The position numbers and the translations under genes are program-made. A stretch of 31,362 nucleotides of DNA from an uncultured Eubacteriales bacterium. GTDB lineage: Bacteria > Bacillota > Clostridia > Peptostreptococcales > Anaerovoracaceae. Every line of letters begins with the position of its first letter. Position 1 is the first letter of the stretch. The stretch lies in the NCBI GenBank assembly GCA_900551415.1, contig URWB01000008.1:1-31362 (forward strand). The letters run 5' to 3'. Positions 13,938 through 21,777 of the stretch are shown in pieces. Under the pieces are notes generated by a model. It was not told the DNA's origin, searched no databases, and was given only the letters and a program-made list of their open reading frames with translations.

Positions 13938-14666
13938 TCACCAAAGCAACAGATTCAGCAGCGCGTCACAGGCCGGACTGATAATCTTCGACGGAATATT
14001 AAAAATGATCAGAACCAGCAGGATCGGTTGCCCGTACTGATAGATTTTCCAATACCAGTCGTAACGCTCCAAATGGAAGATCTGTGTCACAACGCCGAAA
14101 CCGTCCAGCGGCGGTACCGGGATCAGATTAAATATCATCAGAACCAGATTGATATAGACCACATAAAGCATCATCTGCAGTAAAATCTGCCCTGCCCCTT
14201 GATAAAAATCATAACTCATCGTATTCGCTGCCAAGCGGAAAAGCAGCGCGAATACAACTGCCACAATCAGGTTTGTCGTCACGCCTGCCAGCGAAACCAG
14301 CAGTTCTCCGCCTCTGCGATTTTTATAATATCTCGGATCGATCTCTACCGGGACGCCCCAGCCGAAGCCGATAAACAGCAGCGTGATAAACCCGATGGGG
14401 TCAATATGCGCCAACGGATTGAGGGTCACTCTGCCCTGCAGCTTGGGGGTCGGATCGCCGAGCTTATACGAAACGAGCGCGTGCGCTGCTTCGTGAAAAG
14501 ACAAACCGATAATGATGCCCGGCAGGATCAGCAGCTTGGTATAAAGCCACTCTCCGACGGACATATGATTTTCCATCATGGACTCCACAGCCATGATGAT
14601 CAGCAGGATCAAGATGACCGGATTGACATTTCTAAAAAAATTAGAGAATTTTTCTCTCATACTCAT
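13938..14666 (-). CDS. Site-2-protease-like membrane metalloprotease (M50)
   Basis: 242 residues with about six membrane segments. The zinc-binding HEAAH (58-62) lies in GIIIGLSFHEAAHALVSYKLG. The second motif NLIPVPPLDGF (180-190) supplies the third ligand D188. DPTPKLQGRVTLNPLAHIDP follows the catalytic helix, as in the bacterial YwhC/rhomboid-sized M50B subgroup. Such enzymes cut within membranes, but targets of this compact subgroup are mostly unknown. Two in-frame ATGs (14666, 14660) share the RBS AAAGG. A promoter TTTTCT-17-TACAAT lies just upstream on minus. The regulator gene starts 14 bp downstream, so they are probably co-transcribed. Confidence 0.9.
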   Translation of the reverse strand: MSMREKFSNFFRNVNPVILILLIIMAVESMMENHMSVGEWLYTKLLILPGIIIGLSFHEAAHALVSYKLGDPTPKLQGRVTLNPLAHIDPIGFITLLFIGFGWGVPVEIDPRYYKNRRGGELLVSLAGVTTNLIVAVVFALLFRLAANTMSYDFYQGAGQILLQMMLYVVYINLVLMIFNLIPVPPLDGFGVVTQIFHLERYDWYWKIYQYGQPILLVLIIFNIPSKIISPACDALLNLLLW

Positions 14667-15088
14667 ATTTCCTTTCGCTTGATTCTTTCATTGTATCATA
14701 TTTCCTTATACAAGAAAAGCGAAGGGCGTGTGAAGTTTTTAAGGAAATTCCGTCTGTGCGCCGTTGGAAACTTTAATGATCTCCTCCGGTTTCATACTCG
14801 CTTCTGAGTATGGAATAGATGATCTGATACATGCTCTGCGATATCAAACAGTCATTCCGCCCTGCAGACAGGCTCGCGTGCATGTCGGAATTACGCGGTC
14901 AAAAAGTTTGTTATTTTTTTGTTAACACCACGCTAAGGTTTTATCTGACCGCTTGACATCGTTTTAACAAGTCAATACACTGTATACGGAATACATGGTG
15001 GTTTTTTCATTGAAAGCTAACGTGTACCGGTTTTTTATACCTTTGCTTGACAAAGGTACCCTTCCTATCATTTTTTCGAGGTGATTTT
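14667..15088. other. 422-bp intergenic region between M50 protease and AtoE genes
   Basis: No gene seen. It contains the minus-strand M50 promoter near 14690, and a perfect 7-bp hairpin CATACTC/GAGTATG (14793-14812). A 7-bp inverted repeat GCGGTCA/TGACCGC (14895-14901 and 14946-14952) flanks an A/T-rich stretch. The atoE-type promoter follows at 14953-14981. Nothing else was recognised between 14813 and 14890. Confidence 0.5.
14953..14981 (+). promoter_or_regulatory. Promoter of the AtoE-family transporter gene
   Basis: TTGACA, 17-bp spacer, TACACT, followed at once by GTATACGGAATAC. The spacer contains the inverted pentamers TTGAC/GTCAA. The GTATAC immediately after the -10 box matches the position of the GTATAC in the gntR promoter (3133-3148), a possible shared operator. 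Confidence 0.6.
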
Positions 15089-16441
15089 ATGTTTAAGAAA
15101 TTTACAAACGCTTGCGTAAGAGTTGTGAACCGGTGGCTGCCGGATCCGTTCTTATTCGCTATCATCCTGACTATTATCGTTTTTATCGGCGGCATGCTCG
15201 GAACCAAACAGGGTCCGATTCAAATGCTCTCAGCCTGGGGTAACGATGCGGGTATCTGGGGACTGCTCGCTTTCTCCATGCAGATGGCACTGGTTTTGGT
15301 GCTGGGTTCCGCAATGGCCTCCGCATCCATTTGCAAAAAAGGTCTGGGTATGATTGCTCGCACTGCCACGACAAAAATGCGCGCGATTCTGATCGTGACT
15401 TTCGTTTCTACCATCTGCTGCTGGCTGAACTGGGGCTTTGGTCTGATCGCGGGTGCGCTGCTCGCCAAGGAAATCGCGAAGCATGCAAAAGACGTGGACT
15501 ATCCGCTGCTGATTGCGTCCGCTTACTCCGGCTTTGTCATCTGGCACGCGGGTCTTTCCGGCTCCATTCCGCTGCAGCTCGGTTCTGAAAAAGGAACCAC
15601 GATTTTAGACGTTACTTATCAAGTCAGCACCGCGGAGACCATTTTTCATCCGGTCAACCTCGGTATGTGTCTGTTGATTCTGATCACGATGCCCCTCGTC
15701 AACTACGCGATGCACCCGGCTTCTGAACACACGATTCTCGTTGATCCCGCCCTGCTTGTGGAGGAAAAAGAAAAAACCTACACGATTGATACGCCGGCGG
15801 AGAAGATCGAGCACAGCAAGGTCTTATGGTTCATCACCCTGCTGCTCGCGTTCAGCTATATCGTTTATAACTTCGCGATGAACGGTTTTAATCTGTCGCT
15901 GAACATCGTCAACCTCATTTTTTTGGCGCTTGGCATCCTGCTCCACGGCGATCTGCGCAAATATGTTGACGCGATTACCGGCGCAGCCAGCGGTGCTGCG
16001 GGAATCCTGCTCCAGTTCCCGTTCTATGCGGGTATTATGGGACTGATGGTCGCGAAAAATCCGGAAACAGGTATTTCGCTTGCGGCAATCATCGCGGACT
16101 TTTCTGTAAGGATTTCCAATGAATACACTTTCCCACTGCTAACGTTCCTGTCTGCAGGTATTATTAACTTCTTCGTTCCGTCCGGCGGCGGCCAGTGGGC
16201 AGTGCAGGCTCCGATTGTCATGCCTGCGGCGACCGAAATGGGAATCGAGTATGGGCGTGCAGCGATGGCGATTGCATGGGGTGACCAATGGACGAATATG
16301 ATCCAGCCGTTCTGGGCGCTTCCAGCGCTGGGTATCGCAGGCTTATCCGCCCGCAACATCATGGGCTATCTAGTCATCATCACGTTGTATGTCGGCATCA
16401 TCGCCTGTCTTGGTTTCCTCGCCTGGGCATACTTCTTCTAA
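15089..16441 (+). CDS. Short-chain fatty acid transporter, AtoE family
   Basis: 450 residues from ATG 15089, chosen because GAGGTG lies 5 nt upstream. The in-frame ATG at 15047 lacks an RBS. It has about 12 hydrophobic segments. The N-terminus VNRWLPDPFLFAIILTIIVF, then CCWLNWGFGLIAGALLAKEIA, SAYSGFVIWHAGLSGSIPLQ and near the end FFVPSGGGQWAVQAP and WGDQWTNMIQPFWALP are hallmarks of the AtoE short-chain fatty-acid carrier family (E. coli AtoE imports butyrate-like acids). In an anaerobe it may import or export fermentation acids. It is monocistronic, with its own promoter and a terminator at 16527-16577. Confidence 0.93.
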   Translation: MFKKFTNACVRVVNRWLPDPFLFAIILTIIVFIGGMLGTKQGPIQMLSAWGNDAGIWGLLAFSMQMALVLVLGSAMASASICKKGLGMIARTATTKMRAILIVTFVSTICCWLNWGFGLIAGALLAKEIAKHAKDVDYPLLIASAYSGFVIWHAGLSGSIPLQLGSEKGTTILDVTYQVSTAETIFHPVNLGMCLLILITMPLVNYAMHPASEHTILVDPALLVEEKEKTYTIDTPAEKIEHSKVLWFITLLLAFSYIVYNFAMNGFNLSLNIVNLIFLALGILLHGDLRKYVDAITGAASGAAGILLQFPFYAGIMGLMVAKNPETGISLAAIIADFSVRISNEYTFPLLTFLSAGIINFFVPSGGGQWAVQAPIVMPAATEMGIEYGRAAMAIAWGDQWTNMIQPFWALPALGIAGLSARNIMGYLVIITLYVGIIACLGFLAWAYFF

Positions 16442-16493
16442 CCACAAGAGCGTCGCTTCTCGCGAAGCAAAATGCGTATAATGAAAATCAAAT

Positions 16494-16522
16494 CTGAGAT
16501 TTCTATGCGCGCATGGCGCTCA
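16494..16522. repeat. 29-bp dispersed repeat, copy 2
   Basis: Identical over 29 bp to 3173-3201, with the ATGCGCGCAT palindrome at its centre. This copy lies between the AtoE stop and its terminator. Confidence 0.8.
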
Positions 16523-16526
16523 TCCT

Positions 16527-16577
16527 AAAAACGGCAGTGATTTAAGCGTTTTTTCGTTTCATCATCTGCCGTTTTTT
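16527..16577 (+). terminator. Terminator of the AtoE-family gene
   Basis: AAAAACGGCAG-TGAT pairs with ATCA-T-CTGCCGTTTTTT with one bulge and a 19-nt loop that is itself T-rich. Confidence 0.75.
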
Positions 16578-16722
16578 ACGTGCTTTTGGCCCCGGTATGC
16601 GGAATAAATTCCACGCCTCACGCAAAATTCATGCACATTTTTCAATAGCGCAAAATATATATAAGGTAAAAGACTGCGGTTTGCCACAGGCAGACGCGCA
16701 AATCAAGAGAGGTGGAGAATAC

Positions 16723-17070
16723 ATGAAAAACTGCTTGTACTGCATTGATGTCTATACAGTCAGTGAAGGGGATACGCTGTACTCGATTGCCGAAAAATAC
16801 GAGCTGCCGGTCAGCCTGCTGATGAAAGTCAACGGTATCGAAAATCCATATAATCTGCAGATCGGCACAAGGCTCTGCATTCCGGGAACCGCGGATCAGC
16901 TGCCGGCCGCGCCGGAAAGCTGCGCGAAAAAACATACCGTCAAAGCCGGAGACACCCTGTACTTAATCGCCAAAATGCACAATGTCAAGCTCGACGCGCT
17001 CATGCGCGCGAACCCGCATATCGACCCGTACAACATGTTAGTCGGCACTGAGCTCTGCATCCCGATGTAG
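16723..17070 (+). CDS. Small protein with two LysM domains
   Basis: 115 residues from ATG 16723, preceded by AGAGGTGGAG. The longer in-frame start at 16597 has no RBS. Two LysM modules are visible, YTVSEGDTLYSIAEKYELPV to LQIGTRLCIP (about 11-53) and HTVKAGDTLYLIAKMHNVKL to LVGTELCIPM (about 70-115). LysM binds N-acetylglucosamine-containing glycans such as peptidoglycan. There is no signal peptide, so the protein may act inside the mother cell on the spore surface, as SafA-type LysM coat proteins do, or leave by lysis. Cysteines at 4, 7 and within each module's LCIP motif could cross-link. The spore role is inference. Confidence 0.85.
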   Translation: MKNCLYCIDVYTVSEGDTLYSIAEKYELPVSLLMKVNGIENPYNLQIGTRLCIPGTADQLPAAPESCAKKHTVKAGDTLYLIAKMHNVKLDALMRANPHIDPYNMLVGTELCIPM

Positions 17071-17081
17071 CGCGCATATAT

Positions 17082-17143
17082 GCCGCCGCGCAGCGGCGGC
17101 AAACTTAGGCTGCCTGCCGATTTCTCCGCACGCGGCAGGCAGC
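17082..17143. terminator. Two consecutive strong hairpins after the LysM gene
   Basis: GCCGCCGC-GCA-GCGGCGGC (17082-17100) is followed by an 11-bp perfect stem GCTGCCTGCCG/CGGCAGGCAGC (17109-17119, 17133-17143). Neither has a proper U tract, so termination is uncertain, but the position just after the stop suggests transcript end or 3' protection. Confidence 0.5.
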
Positions 17144-17256
17144 TTCTAATACTGTTTCCAACATAGCTTTTCCGATTCCGCATCCACAATACGCTTGATA
17201 CAAGGTAATTGCCAGTTCACAACGATATCCTTGACGGTTAAAGGTTCTATTCTCAT
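17110..17256 (-). pseudogene. Remnant of a GNAT acetyltransferase
   Basis: From ATG 17256 (AGAGGGG upstream) one frame reads MRIEPLTVKDIVV and stops at 17146. In the next frame the same DNA reads RCELAITLYQAYCGCGIGKA then MLETVLEAA, which is the acetyl-CoA-binding motif A of GNAT enzymes (GxGIGKA). The N-terminus of one frame, the core of another and a total length of only about 50 codons indicate a decayed copy. It lies next to an intact GNAT gene but is not obviously its duplicate. Confidence 0.5.
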
Positions 17257-17284
17257 TGTCATCCCCTCTGTAAATCCGAAATTC

Positions 17285-17815
17285 TCACATGTTATCCGAC
17301 AAATCAATCCAGTATCGTTCTAAATCCTGATCACGTTCCGGGTCATGCACAGTCGATTCATATTTCCCTCCGTTATGCAGGATGACTCTTCGGCTTCCTT
17401 CATTTCCCTGTGCGCAGCAGATCAGAACCTGGTCGATTCCAAGTTCTTTACACTTCGGCAAAGCAAGCCGCAGCATTTGTGTCGCGTATCCCTTTCTGCG
17501 CTCGCTCGGACAGACAGAATAGCCGATATGTCCACCGTATTGTGCCAAAAAGGTGTTGCAATCATGCCGGATTTGCATGACCCCTACAATCTTGTTGTCT
17601 GTTTCTCGAAGATAGATATATTGTGTCATCGGCACAGAATGCGGAGGCGTTGTTTCCGCGCATTTGAATAATTGAACCTGATCCAGCCAGTCCTGTGTTC
17701 GATCGAATCTTCGAAGCGAGCCACATCCGTCCATTGACCCGTCGTACTCCAAAAACTCTTGCCGGTACCTTTGAATCTGCCTGTCATATTCCATCGTTGG
17801 CTCTATCAATTTCAT
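17285..17815 (-). CDS. GNAT-family N-acetyltransferase
   Basis: 176 residues. The acetyl-CoA site is clear: GGHIGYSVCPSERRKGYATQ around 94-113, containing RRKGYA, preceded by the beta-strand KIVGVMQIRH, and followed by ALPKCKELGIDQVLICC and NEGSRRVILHNGGKYE. The N-terminal LIEPTMEYDRQIQRYRQEFL and a C-terminal YWIDL are typical of a common Firmicutes GNAT subgroup with unknown acceptor. Start ATG 17815 follows GGAGGTGA at 9 nt. It transfers an acetyl group to an unknown amine substrate. It is separate from the amidohydrolase upstream by 59 bp and could be co-transcribed with it. Confidence 0.9.
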   Translation of the reverse strand: MKLIEPTMEYDRQIQRYRQEFLEYDGSMDGCGSLRRFDRTQDWLDQVQLFKCAETTPPHSVPMTQYIYLRETDNKIVGVMQIRHDCNTFLAQYGGHIGYSVCPSERRKGYATQMLRLALPKCKELGIDQVLICCAQGNEGSRRVILHNGGKYESTVHDPERDQDLERYWIDLSDNM

Positions 17816-17874
17816 TTGGATCGGTCACCTCCCGCAAATTTCTAGTTTTCTCTCTAAAATGATACACAAGTTTG

Positions 17875-19167
17875 CTACAGAAACTTGTCCAGTTCTTTTT
17901 CGACTTCCGGCATCTTTTTGACGCTTGGATGCTCGATCACCTTACCGCGCGCGACGACCATCTCAATCTTGCGCAGCGCCTGCAGATTTTCAAGCGGATT
18001 CTCTTTTGTTACCACAAAATCCGCGCACTTGCCCGGCTCGATGCTGCCTGTCATGTCTCCGATGCCTGCCAGCTCGGCATTCAGCTTGGTCGCGGTATAT
18101 AAGGCAAATTTTTGGGATACGCCGCAATACTTGTGATAATAGTTCAGCTCCCGCCACATATCGTAGTGAGTGACGTACGGACAGCCGGTATCTGTTCCCA
18201 GACCGACCGGAATGTCGTTTTCGAGACAGGCCTTGGCGCAGTCCAAAATCCCGTTGAAAACCACCTGTCCGTTGTACTGCTCTGTCTCGGTGATATGGCT
18301 GACCTCGCGGTCAAAATTCGCATACGGCAGTGCCGGAGAAATCGTCGCAATCAGGCAGGCATGATGTTCTTTGAATAACGCGATCATTTCCGCGTCGGCA
18401 GCCGCGCCGTGCTCAATCGAATCCACACCGTTTGCCAACGCGCATTTTACCCCCTCCGGACTCTCTACATGGGCAGCCACTTTCAGACCAAGTTCATGCG
18501 CCGCGTCGCAGGCTGCTTTGACGTATTCCGGCGGCATTTTGAGCTCGCCCGGCTCTCCCTTAACCTTGGCGTCCAGCACGCCTCCGGTAATCATCAATTT
18601 GATCCAGTCCGGCTTGTTCTCCGCGATTTTACGGACATAAGCCGCTGCTTCCTCCGCGCTGTTCGCCACATAAGCCAAAGAGTGCGCCATGTGACCACCC
18701 TCGACCGAGACCGCCATATCGCAGCTCAGAATCCGCGGACCGATCAGCTTGCCTGCCTTGATTTGATCGCGGATCTTGGAGTCAAAGTCCAGCACCCCGC
18801 CGACGGTTCGGATCGTCGTGACCCCGCTCAAAAGCTGCGTCTTGGCACTGGAGGCGCACAGGTTCAGCGCCAGCTTGCGAAGCAGCGCGTTGCTCGTCAG
18901 AAGCTTGACCAGCTTCACAGGATCCTGCTGCTTCTTCTTCGGTTTTCCGGTCGCCGGCAGATGCAGATGCAGATTGATCAGTCCCGGCATGATATAGTTT
19001 CCGGCTAGATCCGTAATCTCGTATTCTGTAAGATCCTTATCCTCGATCTGCGCCTTTTCGACGATAGCTTCAATGTTCTCTCCGTCCGTCAGAATGACCT
19101 TGTCCTGCTGCGGCTCCATCTCCTTACTGCCATCTAAAATAATTCCGTTGATATAGGCGTGTTTCAT
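17875..19167 (-). CDS. Metal-dependent amidohydrolase (imidazolonepropionase/prolidase-like)
   Basis: 430 residues, cytoplasmic TIM-barrel hydrolase of the amidohydrolase superfamily. The metal ligands are visible: HxH at H67/H69 in MPGLINLHLHLP, probable carboxylated lysine K190 in DWIKLMITGG, H233 in KVAAHVESPEGV, H253 in GVDSIEHG and D326 in VGLGTDTG. The C-terminal GSIEPGKCADFVV is the usual composite beta-sandwich return. Family relatives hydrolyse Xaa-Pro or Xaa-Arg dipeptides, imidazolonepropionate or related cyclic amides. The substrate cannot be named. Start ATG 19167 follows AGGAGGG at 8 nt. No operon partner explains its pathway. Confidence 0.9.
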   Translation of the reverse strand: MKHAYINGIILDGSKEMEPQQDKVILTDGENIEAIVEKAQIEDKDLTEYEITDLAGNYIMPGLINLHLHLPATGKPKKKQQDPVKLVKLLTSNALLRKLALNLCASSAKTQLLSGVTTIRTVGGVLDFDSKIRDQIKAGKLIGPRILSCDMAVSVEGGHMAHSLAYVANSAEEAAAYVRKIAENKPDWIKLMITGGVLDAKVKGEPGELKMPPEYVKAACDAAHELGLKVAAHVESPEGVKCALANGVDSIEHGAAADAEMIALFKEHHACLIATISPALPYANFDREVSHITETEQYNGQVVFNGILDCAKACLENDIPVGLGTDTGCPYVTHYDMWRELNYYHKYCGVSQKFALYTATKLNAELAGIGDMTGSIEPGKCADFVVTKENPLENLQALRKIEMVVARGKVIEHPSVKKMPEVEKELDKFL

Positions 19168-19330
19168 AGCCTGAGCCCTCCTGTTTTTTTCGATTGCTTT
19201 CCCACACTCTCCGCGCGTTTGCAGGCGCGGAAGCGCGTACTCTTTTCTTTATTTTACGAAAAAATATCGCGAAAGTCTACTCTCATTTTCCGCGTCTTGT
19301 CTATCTTTTGCGCTGCTCCGCGCGGCTGTT

Positions 19331-21289
19331 TCAGGCGGCAGCTTTCCGCATGGTATCCACGCGGATTCCATTTTTACCCTGAAACTGCAAGCCTATTGCG
19401 CCATGCACATCATTGCGAAAGACTTGTACGCCGCGCGCTGTAAGACGTTCGAGTACCTCAGGCGACGGGTGACCGTAATTGTTCTTCCCGACCTGGATCA
19501 CTGCGATTCGTGGGTTCACGACATCCAAAAAGGCTGCCGCGCTGCTGGTCTTGCTCCCATGATGCCCTACCTTCAAAACATCTGCCCGCAGTCTCTCCGT
19601 CTCATTCCGACCTTGATAATATGCCAGCATCGCAAGCTCTCCCTCTTCGTCTAAGTCTCCGGTGATCAGCACCCGATAGCCGCGGTAATGCAGCATGAAT
19701 ACACTGCAGGAGTGGTTTTCCTCCTGCTGCGGATCCTCCGCAAGCGTCAGCGGCCAAAGTGTCTCAAGCCAGACATTCTCGTCTTTACTGAAGCGAATCG
19801 TCATGCCTGCCATCAGTCCGACCTGCCGCTTCCTGACCCGAAAATTCTCCGCCAGCTGGCTCTGTCCCAAATAGTGATCAGTGTGCCGATGCGTTGCCAG
19901 AGCCAGATCAATGCTGCCGACTCCGTTCCCAAGGAAATACGGTTTCAAAGTCTTCTGCCCCACGTCATAGCGTATGCTGCCGCCCCCATCGATCAGGAGA
20001 TTTTTCCCGCCGCAGCGCAGATGGATACCGTCTCCTTGTCCCACATCCACAAAGATCACATCATCATGCGTGATCGGGCTGTAAGTGAGCCCTTGCAGCA
20101 GAATAGCCACCAGCAGGATCAACAAGATGCAGCAAAAAATCGTCCGGTACTGTTTACGCAGGCGCAGAAGCAGGCAGGTCTCTGATGCTGCAAAAAAGCC
20201 CCCTCCCAAGAGAAATATCGTCAGCCACAGCGGCGGCCGCACCACATCCACTGCCGCCGCCCCACCCAGTCCAAACCCTGCATTGACCGTCAGCAACAGG
20301 CGCGCCATCGCATCCAGAAACGGTGCGCTGGCTTCATACAGCACCCCGCCGATGCCAAAAAACAGGAAACAAAGCATCGCGAGCGGCACGAAATATCCGG
20401 TCAGATAAATCACCGGGATATTCGCGACCAGACTGACAAGTGAAACAGTATGAAATTGATAAGCTTGATACAAAATCAATCCCAAGTTGACTGCCAGGGC
20501 CGAGGCGAGGCTGTCCGGAAGCTGCTTCGGCAAAATCTTTTCAAAAAAAGCAATTGAACAGATCGCCAAAAAGGACATTTGAAACGCGGTTCCAAGGATT
20601 ACATCGGGATTATCCAGGATCAGCAGCAGACACACCGCGCTCAGCGCCGTCAGCATATCATAGCGCAGATCCAGCAGCCTGCCTGCAACGCTCATGACAA
20701 TCATCAGCACAGCCCGCACCGTTGAGGGACTCCACGCAGACAATGTCCCGTACGAAAACAAAAACAAGCCCAAAAGCGCGAGACAGGGAGCGCTTGTCCG
20801 GTTTCTCGTCAATCGCTGATACAAGCCATACAAAATGCCGACATGCAGACCGCTGACAGCCAGAATATGCGCCGTTCCGTTGTCGCGAAACTGCTGGATA
20901 GCATCTTCATCAAGATAAGCAGTCTCGCCGAACAGCACGCCCATCAAAAGGCCCTTGCTCTCCGGCTTCAGATTTTCGGCGAACAGGAACTTCTGCCGTA
21001 TGAGAAATCGTTCATATCGCCGCCAAAGCTGTGACGCAAACGAATTTTCTTCGGTCTCCGCAAGCTGAAAGGAAGTAAGGGTGCCGATGAGTCTGATATC
21101 GCAGCTTTTGAGGTAATCCGCGTAATCGAAGCAGTGAGGATTGCCGGCCGGCTGCGGCAGGCCCAGTGCCGCGCTGAAAGTAATCCTGCTTCGCTGCAGC
21201 TTCCAGGGCTGTTTCACTTCTTGATAGTATGTCAGGAGGGCATCCGGTGAATCCTTAAGGGTTGGATTTGATGACATTGCCTCTTGCAT
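19331..21289 (-). CDS. comEC: ComEC/Rec2 DNA uptake channel, main part (frame 2 of a frameshifted gene)
   Basis: 652 codons in this frame. ComEC is the membrane channel through which single-stranded DNA enters during natural transformation. The first residues complete the OB-like DUF4131 region (LLTYYQEVKQPW, CFDYADYLKSCDIRLIGTL). The Competence domain follows, with HILAVSGLHVGILYGLY and many membrane helices. The C-terminal metallo-beta-lactamase domain carries ATHRHTDHYLGQ, VLITGDLDEEGE and LKVGHHGSKTSSAA. The ATG at 21289 lacks an RBS, and the true N-terminus is encoded in the overlapping frame 21255-21503. The two join by a +1 shift near 21257. Together they give about 720 residues, normal for ComEC. 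Either the gene is broken, the base call is wrong, or the ribosome shifts. Confidence 0.9.
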   Translation of the reverse strand: MQEAMSSNPTLKDSPDALLTYYQEVKQPWKLQRSRITFSAALGLPQPAGNPHCFDYADYLKSCDIRLIGTLTSFQLAETEENSFASQLWRRYERFLIRQKFLFAENLKPESKGLLMGVLFGETAYLDEDAIQQFRDNGTAHILAVSGLHVGILYGLYQRLTRNRTSAPCLALLGLFLFSYGTLSAWSPSTVRAVLMIVMSVAGRLLDLRYDMLTALSAVCLLLILDNPDVILGTAFQMSFLAICSIAFFEKILPKQLPDSLASALAVNLGLILYQAYQFHTVSLVSLVANIPVIYLTGYFVPLAMLCFLFFGIGGVLYEASAPFLDAMARLLLTVNAGFGLGGAAAVDVVRPPLWLTIFLLGGGFFAASETCLLLRLRKQYRTIFCCILLILLVAILLQGLTYSPITHDDVIFVDVGQGDGIHLRCGGKNLLIDGGGSIRYDVGQKTLKPYFLGNGVGSIDLALATHRHTDHYLGQSQLAENFRVRKRQVGLMAGMTIRFSKDENVWLETLWPLTLAEDPQQEENHSCSVFMLHYRGYRVLITGDLDEEGELAMLAYYQGRNETERLRADVLKVGHHGSKTSSAAAFLDVVNPRIAVIQVGKNNYGHPSPEVLERLTARGVQVFRNDVHGAIGLQFQGKNGIRVDTMRKAAA

Positions 21290-21503
21290 CGGTGGTGTAA
21301 TGGCGCACGCGCAGGGTATAGCACTCCGCGTCCTTCTCGCGCACCTGCTTGACGATGGCTGTATAGCGATGCGTACCAGTTGTCAGGTCGGCATCCGGCC
21401 GCGATTTCAGAGAAACCCCCGCGAATTCCATGAAATACAGCAGAATCAGCAGACACAGCGTGAAATAAAACAGTTTTCTTCTGACTGGCAAATCTTTTAT
21501 CAT
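21255..21503 (-). CDS. comEC: ComEC N-terminal fragment (frame 1)
   Basis: Starts at ATG 21503 behind AAGGAGG, the best RBS of the locus. It encodes a basic stretch (MIKDLPVRRKLFYF), a membrane helix (TLCLLILLYFMEFAGVSL) and the beginning of the DUF4131 domain (HRYTAIVKQVREKDAECYTL). It ends ...GNVIKSNP at a TAA at 21257-21255, overlapping the main comEC frame by 35 bp. The sense of both frames is preserved right up to the overlap, so this is a recent event or a sequencing error rather than old decay. Confidence 0.75.
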   Translation of the reverse strand: MIKDLPVRRKLFYFTLCLLILLYFMEFAGVSLKSRPDADLTTGTHRYTAIVKQVREKDAECYTLRVRHYTTDARGNVIKSNP

Positions 21504-21623
21504 TTTTTCCTCCTTATTACACATCTTACCATACTTTTCCGCGTTTTGGAAAACAATTTTGTACAATTTTGTATTTTTTTCATAGTCAGCTCAAAAAGAT
21601 TTTTGATAGGAATTGGAAAGTAT

Positions 21624-21652
21624 TTGGCTTTCCGCGCAAGATATGCTATACT
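21624..21652 (+). promoter_or_regulatory. Promoter of the class A PBP gene
   Basis: TTGGCT (21624-21629), 17-bp spacer, TATACT (21647-21652) with extended TGC. A leader of about 120 nt follows. The region is divergent from comEC. Confidence 0.65.
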
Positions 21653-21777
21653 TTAGATTGTAGTTTTATATGTAAACGCGAACATTTTACGGGACGCAGA
21701 CATGCGGGGCGTGAGGCTTCGTGTGCCGCGCAGTGATATTTTTTATATCATAGATTCTAAGAAAAGGGGTGAATTGT

